Positions 20,629 to 33,120 of a DNA stretch of 64,000 bases are shown here, piece by piece. How positions within the stretch are numbered: the first letter of the stretch is position 1; every line of letters starts with the position of its first letter. A program made the position numbers and the translations under genes. The notes under the pieces were generated by a model that worked only from the letters and a program-made list of their open reading frames with translations, searched no databases and had not been told where the DNA came from. The DNA lies in the NCBI GenBank assembly GCA_020746995.1, contig JAGPXD010000003.1:3782001-3846000 (forward strand), read 5' to 3'. The stretch is from Plectosphaerella cucumerina. Taxonomy: Eukaryota; Ascomycota; Sordariomycetes; Glomerellales; Plectosphaerellaceae.

Positions 20629-23600
20629 CTTTAATTACTCTTATTTAGTACGTTCTCTACAACTACCGAGTAATACCCACGTAGCTATTATAGTACCCGC
20701 CGTACGCAAATCCGGATCTACTATCGGAGCTCCCACCGCTAGTATAGAAACCGTCCTCGCTATAATCACCTAACTCTAGCAGGAGAATAACAAGATAAGG
20801 AAGTAACTCGCTAACGGATCTAGTAAAGGCCCGTACCTCCGCTATCCTAAGCCCCCGACCTTTAACGGTAAGAAGGAAGAACTCCCTAGCTTCCTTACTT
20901 ACCTTAAAGCCTTCTAGATATTCTACTAGAGAGACCTCTAGGAAGAGGTCGATAAGGTCTTTAGCGCCGCCGCCTTCCTTAGGGGTAACACCCTTAACTA
21001 GTTTAAACCGATTTAGAAGGACTACCTTAAATACACCGGAAACTAAAGGAATAGGATAAACTTACTCGCGAAGTATTCGGAACCTTCGCCGCTTTCGAAA
21101 AACACCTCCGTAAGACCTTTAGGGACCCTAACAAGGAATATACCGCGGAATAATAACTTCGGAATCTACACTAACACGGCTCCGCCGCCGACTATACCGC
21201 TAAATTCCGACAAATCACCGTACGTCTTAGCTAGGACGATAAACCCCTGATAGTAGCTTACTATACTAGACTAAAGGACGAAGTTAAGGATAAACTTACA
21301 AAACTTAACCGCCCTAGCGATTTCACCGACTATATCGCTACTACTATTAAGATCGACAACCGCCTATATAAACGTAAGTAGGAGAAGCGTAGCTATCAAC
21401 CCGCACGCTTCACGGGACTAACCCGTACTAATATAGGCCGTAGATATTAATACTAACCTTACTACCGTAGCGACCGCCGTATAACTACCGTTTATAGAGG
21501 AACTACATACGCCGGTCCTATAGAGCTAGACGTCCTATAGAAGGGAAGGAAGGATAAGAAGGATATCGAGTACTTTAATTACTATAAGATAGGCTACTTC
21601 GCACGCGATTACCGCTAACCTAAGTATATCGAAGGTCCCCGATAACTTAATACTACTCGGTACGATAAGAAACCCTAAACCGTAATCCGAACTATCGTAG
21701 TCCTAGGACGTAGCTCGATATCTACCTAAGAGAGGGTAGTCCGATAGAACTACTAGGTCGAAGTTATTAACCCTAGCGAAGAAGAAGAAAGCGAAACGAC
21801 GTAGGAACCCGCGACCTCCGATAACAAAGAATTAATCCCCGATACCTAGCCGCAGGACTAATAACTTACTATCCGGCTAGAGGGATACAGAAATCTCGAA
21901 GAAAATAAAGCCGTTAACTTCTTCGGGTATAACACTTAAGATACTAGTAAAGTACCCTATATAACCTACGCTTTCGGTCCCAGGGAAGATAATAACGATC
22001 GCCTGCCCCCTAGCAGCCCCGACTATAATACTATATTTTAAGCCTAATATATCTACGACGATTACCCTATACACTACGTATAGAAACTTAGTTACAACTT
22101 CTACCCCAGGCGACCTAACGACGACACTATCGAATACATCTACACTAACGAAGAGCTACCCTATTAGGTACCCACCGTTCGCCTACCTGGGAAAAGGACT
22201 ATAGTCTTCGTACTATTACCGGAATACCCTATACTATATATTAGTCGCGAGACCCTTTGGTTCGACTGCCCTATCGACGTATATAGGGTATACACTTTAC
22301 GGAAGATCCGCGAATAGAGGATTCTTTAGTCCCAGCTAGGTACCGCTAAGAACCTAGGACAGACCCTTACTAGGATCGACCCAAACAACTAAGGCGACTA
22401 CAAACTCCGTCGCTAAAAGGCTAAAAGGACCCTTCGGAAGAATAAGGAATAATAGTACCTTAACTTACCTATAACCCCGGAATTAACCGTTACCCGTCGC
22501 GACTTAATTACTAGCTTACCTACCTTAGGCTATTAGGCTTAAGGTACTAGTATAGCCACGTCGGACAAAGTCAGGAGAAGGAAAACCGGATTATTAAGTT
22601 CTTCCTCTTAACGACCTAAGACAAGGCGTAAATACCACGACGACTCGGGAAAAGAGTCGTACTACTCTTATAAGGGTAAGAGTAGGCGCGAGTAAAATCC
22701 GTTAAGACCCTATATAACACGGTATATAACGAAGGCGACTCCGACTATCTTACACTAAGAGTTACCCTACAAGGGTATAAGTACGTAGCACTCCTTAACA
22801 GTAGAGTATAGGGGAACTATATATCGCTACGACTTCGATAGCGACTCGGACTTATAACGAACCGTAAGAGACACCCTTACTAGCTAAGATCCGTAGAAGG
22901 TAGGCTCGTATAGTATAACTAAGGAAGTATCGATTAAGAGACCACGTACCTCGAGATCCGTATCTAAGGATACACAACGCTAACCGTATTCGATATCACG
23001 GAGATCGGAGATTAGGATATTATCCTAGGTATCCTATAGTTAAGAAAGTAGAATCCCTAAGTAAATTAGAATCCTAGCTAGATCTAATAGAGAGATACAG
23101 CTCCGGTATAGTCTTATATAAAGACTACGAGATATCTCGTATAGCTTAATAAAGAGATTTATAAGTATAACAACAGCTTAAACTAAGACCTTAGCTACGA
23201 TAAACGACGTAAGGTACTCGAAGAATAAATAAAGAACGTTCCGATCGACTACTAGAAATACTTAATCCTGTTTAAGGAGGAACTCAAGACTAGGTTACCC
23301 CTCTATAGCTATTACGACTACGAGATCGTACTTAAAGAAAGCATACAGCCTAGGTTCTATAAGATCTACTAGCTTAACGAGAAGTAGTAAGCTATACTCG
23401 ATAAATATCTAGAAGAGAACCTTCGGAAAGGATACATTCGACTATCCAAGTTACTAGCTAGATACCCAATCCTTTTCATTCCTAAGAAGAACGGGAAATT
23501 ACGATTATATATTAACTACCGATAACTTAACGATATCACGATTAAAAACTACTACCCCTTACTACTTATCGCTAAACTTCGGGATTTACTAGTTAGAGTA

Positions 23601-23795
23601 TAATAGTTTACAGCTATTAACCTTAAAGGAGCGTACAACTTAATCCGTATAAAGGAAGGAGAGGAGTAGAAAACAGCTTTCCGTACTTACCGAGGATACT
23701 TTGAGTATTTAGTAATACCCTTCGGGCTTATAAATACTCCGGCTATATTCCAAATAATAATTAACAAAGTCCTTTATAACTTCCTAGATATCTTT
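20629..23795 (+). pseudogene. Outer element gag-pol, 5' part (Gag to mid reverse transcriptase)
   Basis: A single degenerate reading direction. Gag similarity starts near 20838 (RYPKPPTFNGKKEELPSF). The zinc knuckle at 21571-21612 has all three Cys and the His changed to Tyr. The protease active-site segment near 22800 reads NSRV instead of DSGA, so the catalytic Asp is Asn. Reverse transcriptase blocks run from about 23450 and stop at 23795, where the inner copy is inserted just before the YLDD motif. Stops are TAG/TAA of the RIP type. No start codon can be fixed. Confidence 0.88.
23791..23795 (+). repeat. Target-site duplication (TCTTT), left copy
   Basis: The identical 5-mer is at 30935-30939, directly after the inner 3' LTR. 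Confidence 0.92.
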
Positions 23796-24326
23796 TGTAA
23801 CGACTAAGCAGGCCGCAGGTCACTCGGCCTAAGACCCCGCGGGAACCAACCCCCTTAGGTAATCAGGCGCACGGGCTAGGTGCGGACTATGGATCACGAA
23901 CACCAAGAGAGTAAGTCTATTCGATACTCTACTCCGGGTTCGCTGTAGACACCCCAGATATTCGACAAACAGACAGGGGCTATCATCATACAATATAGAT
24001 CACGGTCGTCACAACAGTAATCCAACGGTCGGATCACAACGGATCACAAAGTAATCTAGCGTGATCCCCAGGAACCTCCGTCTATATAAGACACTACCTC
24101 GTAGTATATAGCTCTACCTAGATTCACGGTAGTAATTAATTTAAGTCTTTATTGGAAACCTCCTTTAGCCTATAGTAAAGAAGCGTAACGCTTTACGATA
24201 TTAACGACAAGCACGACTACGACGACCGCTAAGTATTATTCTATTCTATCGCCCAGGGCGAACTACTAGTATATACCACCACCCATCCAGTATATACATC
24301 CTTGGGATTATACCTGGGTCGTAACA
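23796..24326 (+). repeat. Inner retroelement 5' LTR
   Basis: 531 bp, TGTAACGACT...GTCGTAACA. A TATATAAG motif at about 24083-24090 is the likely U3 TATA box. It differs from the 3' LTR by transitions in the parts I compared. Confidence 0.95.
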
Positions 24327-24327
24327 C

Positions 24328-24337
24328 TTTAATTACT
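24328..24337 (+). promoter_or_regulatory. Candidate primer-binding site (self-priming type)
   Basis: No TGG-initiated tRNA-complementary site follows the LTR. Instead TTAATTACT, two or three bases after the LTR end, is the exact complement of AGTAATTAA at 24131-24139 inside the LTR, downstream of its TATA box. The same pair is present in the outer copy. This fits Tf1/sushi-type self-priming from the RNA 5' end, but the match is only 9 nt and the transcript start is unknown. Confidence 0.4.
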
Positions 24338-24399
24338 CTTATTTAGTACGTTCTCTACGACTACCGAGCAATACTCACGCAGCTATTATAGCTCCCGCC

Positions 24400-27300
24400 G
24401 CACGCGAATCCGGTTCCGTTGTTAGGGCTCCCGCCGCTAGTATAGACTAGGTCCTTGCTATAATCACCCAGCTTTAGTAGGAAAACAATGAGATAAAGGA
24501 GTAACTCGCTAACAGGGCCACCGGGGGCCTACGCCTCCGCTACCCTAAACCTCCCACCTTCGATAGAAGAAAGGAGGAGCTCCCTAGCTTCCTTACACAC
24601 CTAAAGGCTTTCCAGGTCTTCTATACCCGCGACCTCTAGTAGGAAGTCGATAAAGTCTTCAGCGCCGCCGTATTCCTCAGGGGCGACACTCTCGCCTGGT
24701 TCGAACCCATCCAGCGCGACTACCTAGACTACACCCACGACCCAGAGAAGTACAAAGCCCTTACCGCTAAAATCTTCGGTAACTTTAAGGCGTTCGAGAA
24801 GTACCTTAGGGCTACCTTCAGGGACCCTGATAAGGAACGCACCGCCGAACAGTAACTCCGAAACCTCAAGCAGCGAGGATCCGCCGCCGACTACGTCGCT
24901 AAATTCCGGCAGATTACCTCCCGCTTAGGATAGGACGATAAACCCTTAATAGCCGCTTTCTATAACGGACTTAAGGACAAAATAAAGGATAAGCTTTCTA
25001 AGCTAGACCGACCTACTAAGTTTAGCGACTATATCGCTAAAGCCGTTAAAATCGATAACCGCCTATACAAACGTAAGTAGGAGAGGCGCGGATACTATTC
25101 CGGACACTTTAATAGACCTCTATACGCCAACACGAGCCGTAAGTATTAACACCCGTCTAACTATCGCAATAAGCGTCGTATAACCACTACTTATAGAGGA
25201 ACCACGTACGCCGGCCCTATAGAGCTCGACGTTCTGTAGAAAGGAAAGAAGGATAAGAAGGATATCGAGTACTTTAACTACTACAAGACGGGCTACTTCG
25301 CACGCGAATACCGATAACCTAAGTGTATCGAAGGACCCCGACAGTTTAATACCACTCGGTATAATAAGAGACCCTAAACCGCGGTTCGGACTCTCGCGAT
25401 CCTGGAGTGAAGCCCGATGTCTACCTAAGAGAGGGTAGTCCGATGGAACTACTAGGTCGAAGTTATCGACCCTAGCGAAGAAGAAGAAAGCGAAACAACA
25501 CAGGAACCCGCGACCTCCGGAGATAAAGGATTAATCCCCGATACCCAGCTATAAGACTAATAACTTACTATCCGGCTAGAGAGATACAGAGATCTCGAGG
25601 AAAATAAAGCCGTCGACTTCTTCGGGTATAACGCTCGAGATACTAGCAAAGCACCCTATATAACCTACGCTTTGGGTCCTAGGGAAGACGATAACGATCG
25701 CCTGCCCCCTGGCAGCCCCGACCACGACACTATGTTTTAGGCCCAATGCATCTACGACGATTACCCTACACACCACGTACAGAAACTTAGTTACAACTTC
25801 TACCCCAGGCGACCCAACGACAATACAATCGAATATATCTATACTAACGAAGAACTACCCTATTAGGTACCCACTATTCGCCTACCAGGGAAGAGAACTA
25901 TTATCTTCGCACTATCACCCGAATACCCTATGCTATATATTAGTCGCGAGACCCTTTAGTTCGACTACCCTATCGATATATACAGGGTATACACTTTACG
26001 GAAGATCCGCGAATAGAGGATCCTCTGGTCCCAGCCCGGCACTGCTAGGAACCTGGGACAGACCCTTGCTAGGATCGACCCGAACTACTAGGGTAACTAC
26101 AAACTCCGTCGCTAGAGGGCTAAAAGGACCCTTCGGAAGAACGAGGAATAGTAGTACCTCAACTTACCCATAATCCCGGAATCAACCGTCATCCGTCGCG
26201 ACTTAATCACTAACTTGCCCACCTCAGGCCATTAGGCCCAAGGTACTAGTATAGCCACGTCGGACGAAGTCAGAAGAAGGAAATCTAGGTTATTAAGTTC
26301 TTCCTCTTAACGACCTAAGACGAGGCGTAAACACCACAACGACTCGGGAAAAGAGTCGCGCCGCTCTCACAAGGGCAAGAGCAGGCGCGAATAAAACTTA
26401 ATAAGACCCTGTGCAACACGGCACACAACGAAAGCGACTCCGCGTACCTAGTGTTACAGGTTATCCTTAACGGAAGAGAGTACACAGCGCTCCTGGACAG
26501 CGGAGCGTAGGGGAACTATATGTCGCCACGACTCCGATAGCGACTCAGCCTTACAACGGACCGCAAGCTAAACCCTTACCAACTAAGATCTGCCGAAGGT
26601 AGGCTTATACAGTACAATCAAGGACGTATCGATAAGGAGACTACGCCCCTCTATATCCGTATCCAGCGACGTACCATACTAACCCAATTCGATATTACCG
26701 AGATCGGTAAATAGGATATTATTCTAGGTATTCCCTGGCTTAGGAAATAGAACCCCACGATTAATTAGAATCTTGGCTAGATCCAATAGAGAGATACAGC
26801 TCCGGTGCAGTCTCAGAACGAGACTACGAGACATCTCCTCGCTTCAACACAGCGACCCGAGCGGATAACGACACGCTCAGTACTATAGTAAAAGTACCCA
26901 GCCCCCCACTTACAGCCAGACTTTTACAACAACCCGCAGCAACCAACACTCCAAGAACGAATAAAGGACATTCTATCCGAATACTACTAGTACGCCGCGA
27001 TCTTCCAGGAGGAACTCGACACAGTCCTCCCCGAACACAGCCACTATGACCACGAAATCGTACTCAAAGAAGGCACCTAGCCACGATTCTTCAAAATCTA
27101 CTACACAAATAAGAAATAGTAGGTTGCTTTGGACGAGTACCTTAAGGAGAACCTCCGTAAAGGCTATATCCGACCGTCTAAATCACCCGCTGGCTACCTA
27201 ATCCTCTTTGTACCCAAGAAAAACGGTAAGCTCCGGATATGCATTGACTATCGGCAACTTAATAATATCACGATTAAGAACTACTACCCCTTACCCCTTA

Positions 27301-29708
27301 TCTCTAAACTCCGAGATCTACTGGTTGGAGCGTAGTACTTTACGGCCCTTAACCTCAAAGGCGTGTATAACTTAATCCGTATGAAGGAAGGCGAGGAATA
27401 GAAGACGGCATTCCGTACCCGTCGAGGATATTTCGAGTATCTAGTTATACCCTTCGGCCTAACTAATGCTCCGGCCACGTTCTAAACGATAATCAACGAA
27501 GTCTTTCGCGACTTCCTCGATATCTTTGTGGTGGTATACCTCGACGATATCCTTATCTTCTTACGTACCCTTAGTGCTTACAAGGAGCATGTCTACTAAG
27601 TCCTTTAACGACTGTTGGAGGCTAAGCTACTCGTTAAGCCCGAAAAGACGAAGTTCTATATTCAGGAAGTGGACTTCCTCGGATACAACATCCGACCCGG
27701 AGAAATCCGGATAGACCCTAAAAAGATCCAGATAGTCAGGGACTAGCTAACACCACAGGATCTAAAGGATATTAGAGGATTCCTGGGATTTATTAACTTC
27801 TATCGCCGCTTTATAAAGGGCTATAGCGATATCTCCCGACCTCTTACTAACCTCACGAAAAAGGACTAGCCGTTCACCTGGGGTGAAGCGGAAGACCTAG
27901 CCTTTTAACGCATTCGAGACTAAATTCTGAGCGAACCGATCCTCAGAATCCCCGACCCTTAACTTCCGTTTGAAGTTGAAACCGACGTATCCGACTATAC
28001 GCTCGGAGGGTAACTCGCACAACGCGACACAGAAGGACGACTACACCCCGTCGCCTTCTACTCAAAGAAGCTCCACGGACCTGAGCTTAACTACTAGATC
28101 CACGATAAAGAGTTGATAGCTATTATCGAAGTATTTAAGGAATAGAAGCTATACCTCTCTGGTACGACACACCCGGTTAAGGTCTACACTGACTACAAGA
28201 ACCTTGTCAACTTCACGACCACAAAGGAGTTGAACAAACGACAGACACGATGGGTGGAGTTCCTTTCAGAATTTAACTTCACTATTACCTACCGTAAGGG
28301 ATCGGAGAATGGCCGCGCCGATGTACTCAGCCGCCGTAGCGACCTCCTCAGTACGGAAGTCCCTAACCACAACGCTATCCTCTCGATTAACGCAGACGGA
28401 GATCTAGTACCTAACAAACAAGTTCTCGAAGTCTTAGTCACGACTAAGGAAACCACCGAACAACTTATTCGTCGAGTCTATAGCGCACCTGCGTATGGCC
28501 ACTAAGGAGTCTGGAAAACCTTCCAACGACTCCGACAACACCACAACAACCAGATCACCAGACAACAAGTCCAGGACGCAATCAAGGATTATAACCTCTA
28601 TCGAAAAAGCAAAGCATCGCGACACAAGCTATACGGAGAAATCCAACCTCTCCCTGTCGTAGACGGTCTATAGACGTCCATCTCATGGGACTTCATTACG
28701 GACCTGCTACTATCCGAAGAGCCGATTTCAGGAAAGAAATATAACTCCATCCTAGTTATCGTCGACCGATTTACAAAGTACGCCTACTTTCTGCTATACC
28801 TTAAAACGGGAACTGCGGAAGACCTCTCCTACGTCTTCCTACGCAACGTCACCTCGCAGTATAGTATGCCTAAGGGCATCGTGTCGGATCGCGACAAGCT
28901 ATTCACGAGCAACTTTTGGAAAGCCCTCATGAAGCAGCTTGGACCAGATCGCAATCTCTCCACCGCATTCCACCCACAATCTGACGGACAGACTGAACGT
29001 ACGAATCAGACACTCGAGTAGTACCTACACTACTACGTCGACTACTAACAGGAGAACTGGGTTCAACTATTGCCCACCGCTCAGTTCGCATACAACAGCG
29101 CACCAAGCGAGTCAACCAAAGTCTCACCATTCTACGCCAACTATGGGTTTGCACCCACCATGTACGGAGAACCACGGGAAGCATCGAAAGCTCCCAAGGC
29201 GACCAAGCTCGCCGACGATATTCGGAAGATCCACGATTCACTTCGTGACGACCTCCAACTAGTACGGCTCAGAATAACTAAATACACCAACTAGTCAAGG
29301 ATAAAGGGACTATCCTTTAAGGAGGGGGATAAAGTCTACCTTATCCGCAAAAATATCAAAACTAAATAACTAAACAATAAATTAGATTTCAAAAAAATCG
29401 GACCTTTTAAAATTCTTAAGAAAATCTCAGAAACTAATTTTCGACTCTCCTTACCTGAGAATATAAAGATCCACCCGGTCTTCTATATCGTACTACTCAA
29501 AGCTACACCCGATAACGTACCGCTCGAAGACAACCTCGAAGCGGACGATACCGAGGAATTCACCGTCGAGAGAATCCTCGACCACAGACAACACGACAGA
29601 CGTACTGAATACCTCGTTAAATGGGAAAACTACGGATACGAAGAAAACACCTGGGAACCTATTAAGCACCTGCGGAACTACCCCTAGCGTCTGGAGGAGT
29701 ATCGCTAA
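24400..29708 (+). pseudogene. Inner element gag-pol with chromodomain integrase (RIP-inactivated)
   Basis: Gag similarity from about 24519. CCHC knuckle at 25270-25311 with Cys/His mutated to Tyr. Protease LLDSGA near 26490, with its Asp kept. RT from about 27060 with FVPKKNGKLR, IDYRQLN, PFGLTNAPATF and YLDD at 27537-27548. RNase H near 27960-28340 (EVETDVSDY, FYSKKL, YTDYKNL, GRADVLSRR). Integrase near 28490-29290 with its D,D,E residues (near 28689, 28887 and 28994). Chromodomain at about 29560-29690 (EYLVKWENYGYEENTWEP). Stop at 29706-29708. Internal TAG/TAA stops are RIP-type. Start codon not determinable. Confidence 0.9.
29560..29690 (+). other. Integrase C-terminal chromodomain coding segment (inner copy)
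   Basis: The frame FTVERILDHR..., YLVKWENYGYEENTWEP, LRNYP is a canonical chromodomain with its aromatic residues. In chromoviruses this domain steers integration towards heterochromatin marks. The corresponding segment of the outer copy is at about 32970-33100. Confidence 0.88.
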
Positions 29709-30403
29709 TCTCAAACTACAGTAGCAGTCCTAAATCTACAAAGCCTTCGCCGACTCCTAGGGAGGACTAATCCAGCACGTCCCCAGCACCCTACTCCCTA
29801 AGGTCGTTCGTAACCCGAAGCTCCGCCGTCGTTAAAGACACAACACTATCTTCTTCGTCTAGCTCCGCTATTCCTCGACTGAAGAGGGCCTCCTCTCGCT
29901 TCTTAGCTACCTTCCGAAGTCGACGGATCCGCGATATCGCGCTAAGCGTAGCCGCTAACTTTATCTAGAGAACCTCTAACTCTATTTCTTTCTCTTCTAT
30001 CTCCTTATCCAATCGCTTCGATTCTTTTAACACCTTCTCGACTACGAAACACGTTAGTAACCCCAAGCACGATATCAGAACGGCAGACTTACGGGTAGAA
30101 GTCACGTTGACACTATCGTAAGAACGACCTCGCTTAATACAGATAGTATAACGAGTCGATCCCGGCGCCGTCTTATATGTCAGGTTATGCTGGAAATACT
30201 AAGTACACGGTATTCTATTTTCGCCGTCGGATTTAATCAGGGCTGTGAGTGCGTGACGCTATTCGGTTTTATCGGATCTTCGTTTTTCGATTCGACTAGA
30301 TATCGTATCGGCGTTAGCAAAGGAATAAGGACTACGGGACGCGACAACAGGGGCATATACCTATTTATGGTCGCTGGGATATCGACCTGGAGGAGGGGAA
30401 TCT
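29662..30403 (-). pseudogene. Antisense ORF with Zn(II)2Cys6-spaced cysteine motif (inner copy)
   Basis: On the minus strand one frame runs from the 3' LTR border to a TAA at 29662-29664, about 245 codons. It is broken only by TAG codons that RIP would make from CAG or TGG. It contains P-C-T-K-(Y)-F...L-T-(Y)-K then G-S-T-R-(Y)-T-I-C-I-K-R-G-R-S-(Y)-D at 30115-30210, where Y codons TAT/TAC replace the TGT/TGC still seen in the outer copy. A Lys/Glu-rich probable coiled coil follows (VEKVLKESKRLDKEIEEKE). Its 3' end overlaps the chromodomain codons of pol in antisense. Start codon unresolved. Function unknown. Confidence 0.65.
30389..30403 (+). promoter_or_regulatory. Polypurine tract (inner copy)
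   Basis: GGAGGAGGGGAATCT directly before the 3' LTR, the expected plus-strand primer. The outer copy has AGAGGAGGGGAATCT at 33801-33815. Confidence 0.75.
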
Positions 30404-30934
30404 TGTAACGACTAAGCAGGCCGTAGGTCACTCGGCCTAAGACCCCGCGGGAACTAACCCCCTTAGGTAATCAGGCGTACGGGCTAGGTGCGGACTATGG
30501 ATTACAAACACCAAGAGAGTGAGTCTGTTCGATACTCTACTCCGGGTTTGCCGTGGACACCCCAGATGTTCGACGAACAGACAGGGGCTGTTATCATACA
30601 ACATAGATCACGGTCGTCACAACAGTGATCCAACAGTCGGATCACGACGGATCACAAAGTAATCCAGCGTGATCCCCAGGAACCTCCGTCTATATAAGAC
30701 ACTACCTCGTAGTATATAGCTCTACCTAGATTCACGGCAGTAATTAATTTAAGTCTTTATTAGAAACCTCCTTTAGCCTACAGTAAAGAAGCGCAACGCT
30801 TTACGACATTGACGACAAGCACGACTACGACGACCGCTGAGTATTATTCTGTTCTATCGCCCAGGGCGAACTACTAGCATACACCACCACCCATCCAGTA
30901 TACACATCCTTGGGATTATACCTGGGTCGTAACA
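30404..30934 (+). repeat. Inner retroelement 3' LTR
   Basis: 531 bp, TGTAACGACT...GTCGTAACA, followed by the TCTTT duplication at 30935-30939. Confidence 0.95.
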
Positions 30935-30939
30935 TCTTT

Positions 30940-33120
30940 ATAGTAATATACCTCGACGATATCCTTATCTTTTCGAGAACCCTCGAGAAATATCGGAAGT
31001 ACGTTTACTAAGTCTTAAAACGACTAATAGACACTAAACTACTTATCGAACCCGAGAAAAGTAAGTTTTATACTCAGGACGTAGACTTCCTCGGATATAA
31101 TATCCGACTAGGGGAAATCCGTATAGACCCTAAGAAGATCGAGACAGTTAAGAACTAGCCGACACTAGCTAACGTCTCCGATATTAGAGGATTTCTTAGA
31201 TTTATTAACTTCTACCGACGATTTATAAAGGGATATAGTTAGATTTCCCGACCTCTTACCGACCTTACAAAGAAAGACTAGCCGTTCCGCTAGTAGGATA
31301 CCGAAGAATAAGCCTTTTAGAGTATTAAGAATAGTATCTTAAGTAAGCCGATTCTTAAGATCCCCGACCCCGAGCTACTATTCGAAGTCAAAACCGACGT
31401 ATCAGACTATACGCTCGGAGGATAACTAGGATAGAGGGATAAAGAAGGACGACTTTACCCCGTCGCCTTCTACTCCAAGAAGCTTTACGGACTAGAACTT
31501 AACTATTAGATCTATAATAAGGAACTAATAGCTATTATCAAAGCCTTTAGGGAATAGAAGCTATACCTCTCAGGCACTACACACCCGGTTAAGGTTCTCA
31601 CGGACTATAAGAACCTCGTTAACTTCACAACTATAAAGGAGCTAAATAAATAACAGACAAGATAAGCTAAGTTCCTTTCGGAATTTAACTTTACTATCTC
31701 GTACCGTAAAGGATTAGAGAATAGTCAAGCAGACACCTTAAGTCGACGTAGCGACTTAGTAAGTACTAAAGTCCCCGACTATAATATAATTCTCTCGATT
31801 AATTCGTAAGGCAACCTCATACCTAATAAACAAGTCTTAGAGGTCCTCGCTACTTATAAGGAGACTACTTAAGAACTTATTATACGTATCTATAGTACCC
31901 TAACCTATAGATATTAAGGAGTCTGGAAAACGTATTAGCGTATCCGATAACACTACAACAAGAATATCACACACCTTTAAGTACAGGAAGTACTTAAGAC
32001 CTACAACCTCTACTATAAGAGTAAGGCCGCTAGATATAAGCCCTACGGAGAGCTTAAGCCTCTACCCGTAGCGGAAGGACTATAGATATCTATCTCTTTA
32101 GATTTTATTACGGACTTACCTAAGTCTAAAGAACCGGTCTTAGGATAGTAGTATAACACTATCCTAGTTATCGTCGATCGTCTTACTAAATACTCCTACT
32201 TTCTACTATACCTTAAAACGGGAACTACGGAAGACCTTATATACGTCTTCCTACGTAATATCGCCGTATAATATAGTATACTAAAGGAACTTATTTCTAA
32301 TCGCGATAAGCTATTTACAAGCTACTTTTAGAAAGGACTTATAAAGTAACTTAGACCCGACTATTACCTCTTAACTACATTCTATCTATAGTTAGACGGA
32401 TAGACAGAAAGGACTAACTAGACCCTCGAATAGTACCTTCGCTACTACGTTAACAAGCGAAAGGATAACTAGGTAATACTCCTTCTAATAATATAGTTCG
32501 CCTATAACAGCGTACCCAGCGAGTTAACTAAGGTCTTACCTTTCTACGCTAACTACGGATTTAACCTAATAATATATAGAGAGCCTAGGGAAGCTTTAAA
32601 AGCTCCTAGAGCTAACAAACTAGCCGACGATATTCGGTAGATTTACGACGTACTTCGTAACGACTTTTAACTAGTACGCGTCAGAATAACTAAATATACT
32701 AACTAGTTAAGGATAAAGGGACTATCCTTTAAGGAGGGGGATAAAGTCTACCTTATTCGTAAAAACATTAAAACTACACACTATAATAGTAAGTTAGATT
32801 TTAAAAAGATCGGACCCTTTCGAATTTAGTAGAAAATCTCAGACACTAATTTTCGACTTTCCTTACCCGAGAATATAAAGATCCACCCGGTCTTCTATAT
32901 CGTACTACTCGAAGCTATACCCGATAACGTACTACTCGAAGACAACCTCGAAGCGGACAATACCAAGGAATTTACCGTCGAGAAAATCCTCGACTATAGA
33001 TAACACGATAGACACACTAAATACCTCGTTAAATAGGAAAACTACGGACACAAAGAAAATACCTGGGAACCTATTAAATACCTACGGAACTACCCCTAGT
33101 ATCTAGAGGAGTATCGCTAA
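30940..33120 (+). pseudogene. Outer element pol, 3' part (RT YLDD to chromodomain)
   Basis: The frame resumes with YLDD at about 30949-30960, then RNase H (TDVSDYTLGG), integrase (DFITDL near 32103, later core segments with RIP stops) and chromodomain (about 32970-33100), with stop TAA at 33118-33120. Nearly every CpA and TpG has become TpA, giving dense TAG/TAA stops. Confidence 0.88.

Larger units (their letters stand above)
23796..30934 (+). mobile_element. Inner Ty3/gypsy chromodomain LTR retrotransposon (same family, younger copy)
   Basis: 7139 bp with two 531-bp LTRs (23796-24326 and 30404-30934), intact TG...CA ends and a perfect TCTTT duplication. It interrupts the reverse transcriptase of the outer copy. 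Domain order: Gag, CCHC knuckle, protease, RT, RNase H, integrase, chromodomain, then an antisense frame before the polypurine tract. RIP damage is uneven. Parts of RNase H and integrase (28230-29290) keep frames of 90-107 codons, while Gag and protease carry many TAG stops. Not autonomous as it stands. Confidence 0.95.

Noticed and set aside
30187..30431. Short ORFs of 73 (plus) and 64 (minus) codons at the 3' end of the inner retroelement
   Set aside because: These are different frames from the conserved antisense frame, and the 64-codon one runs into the LTR.
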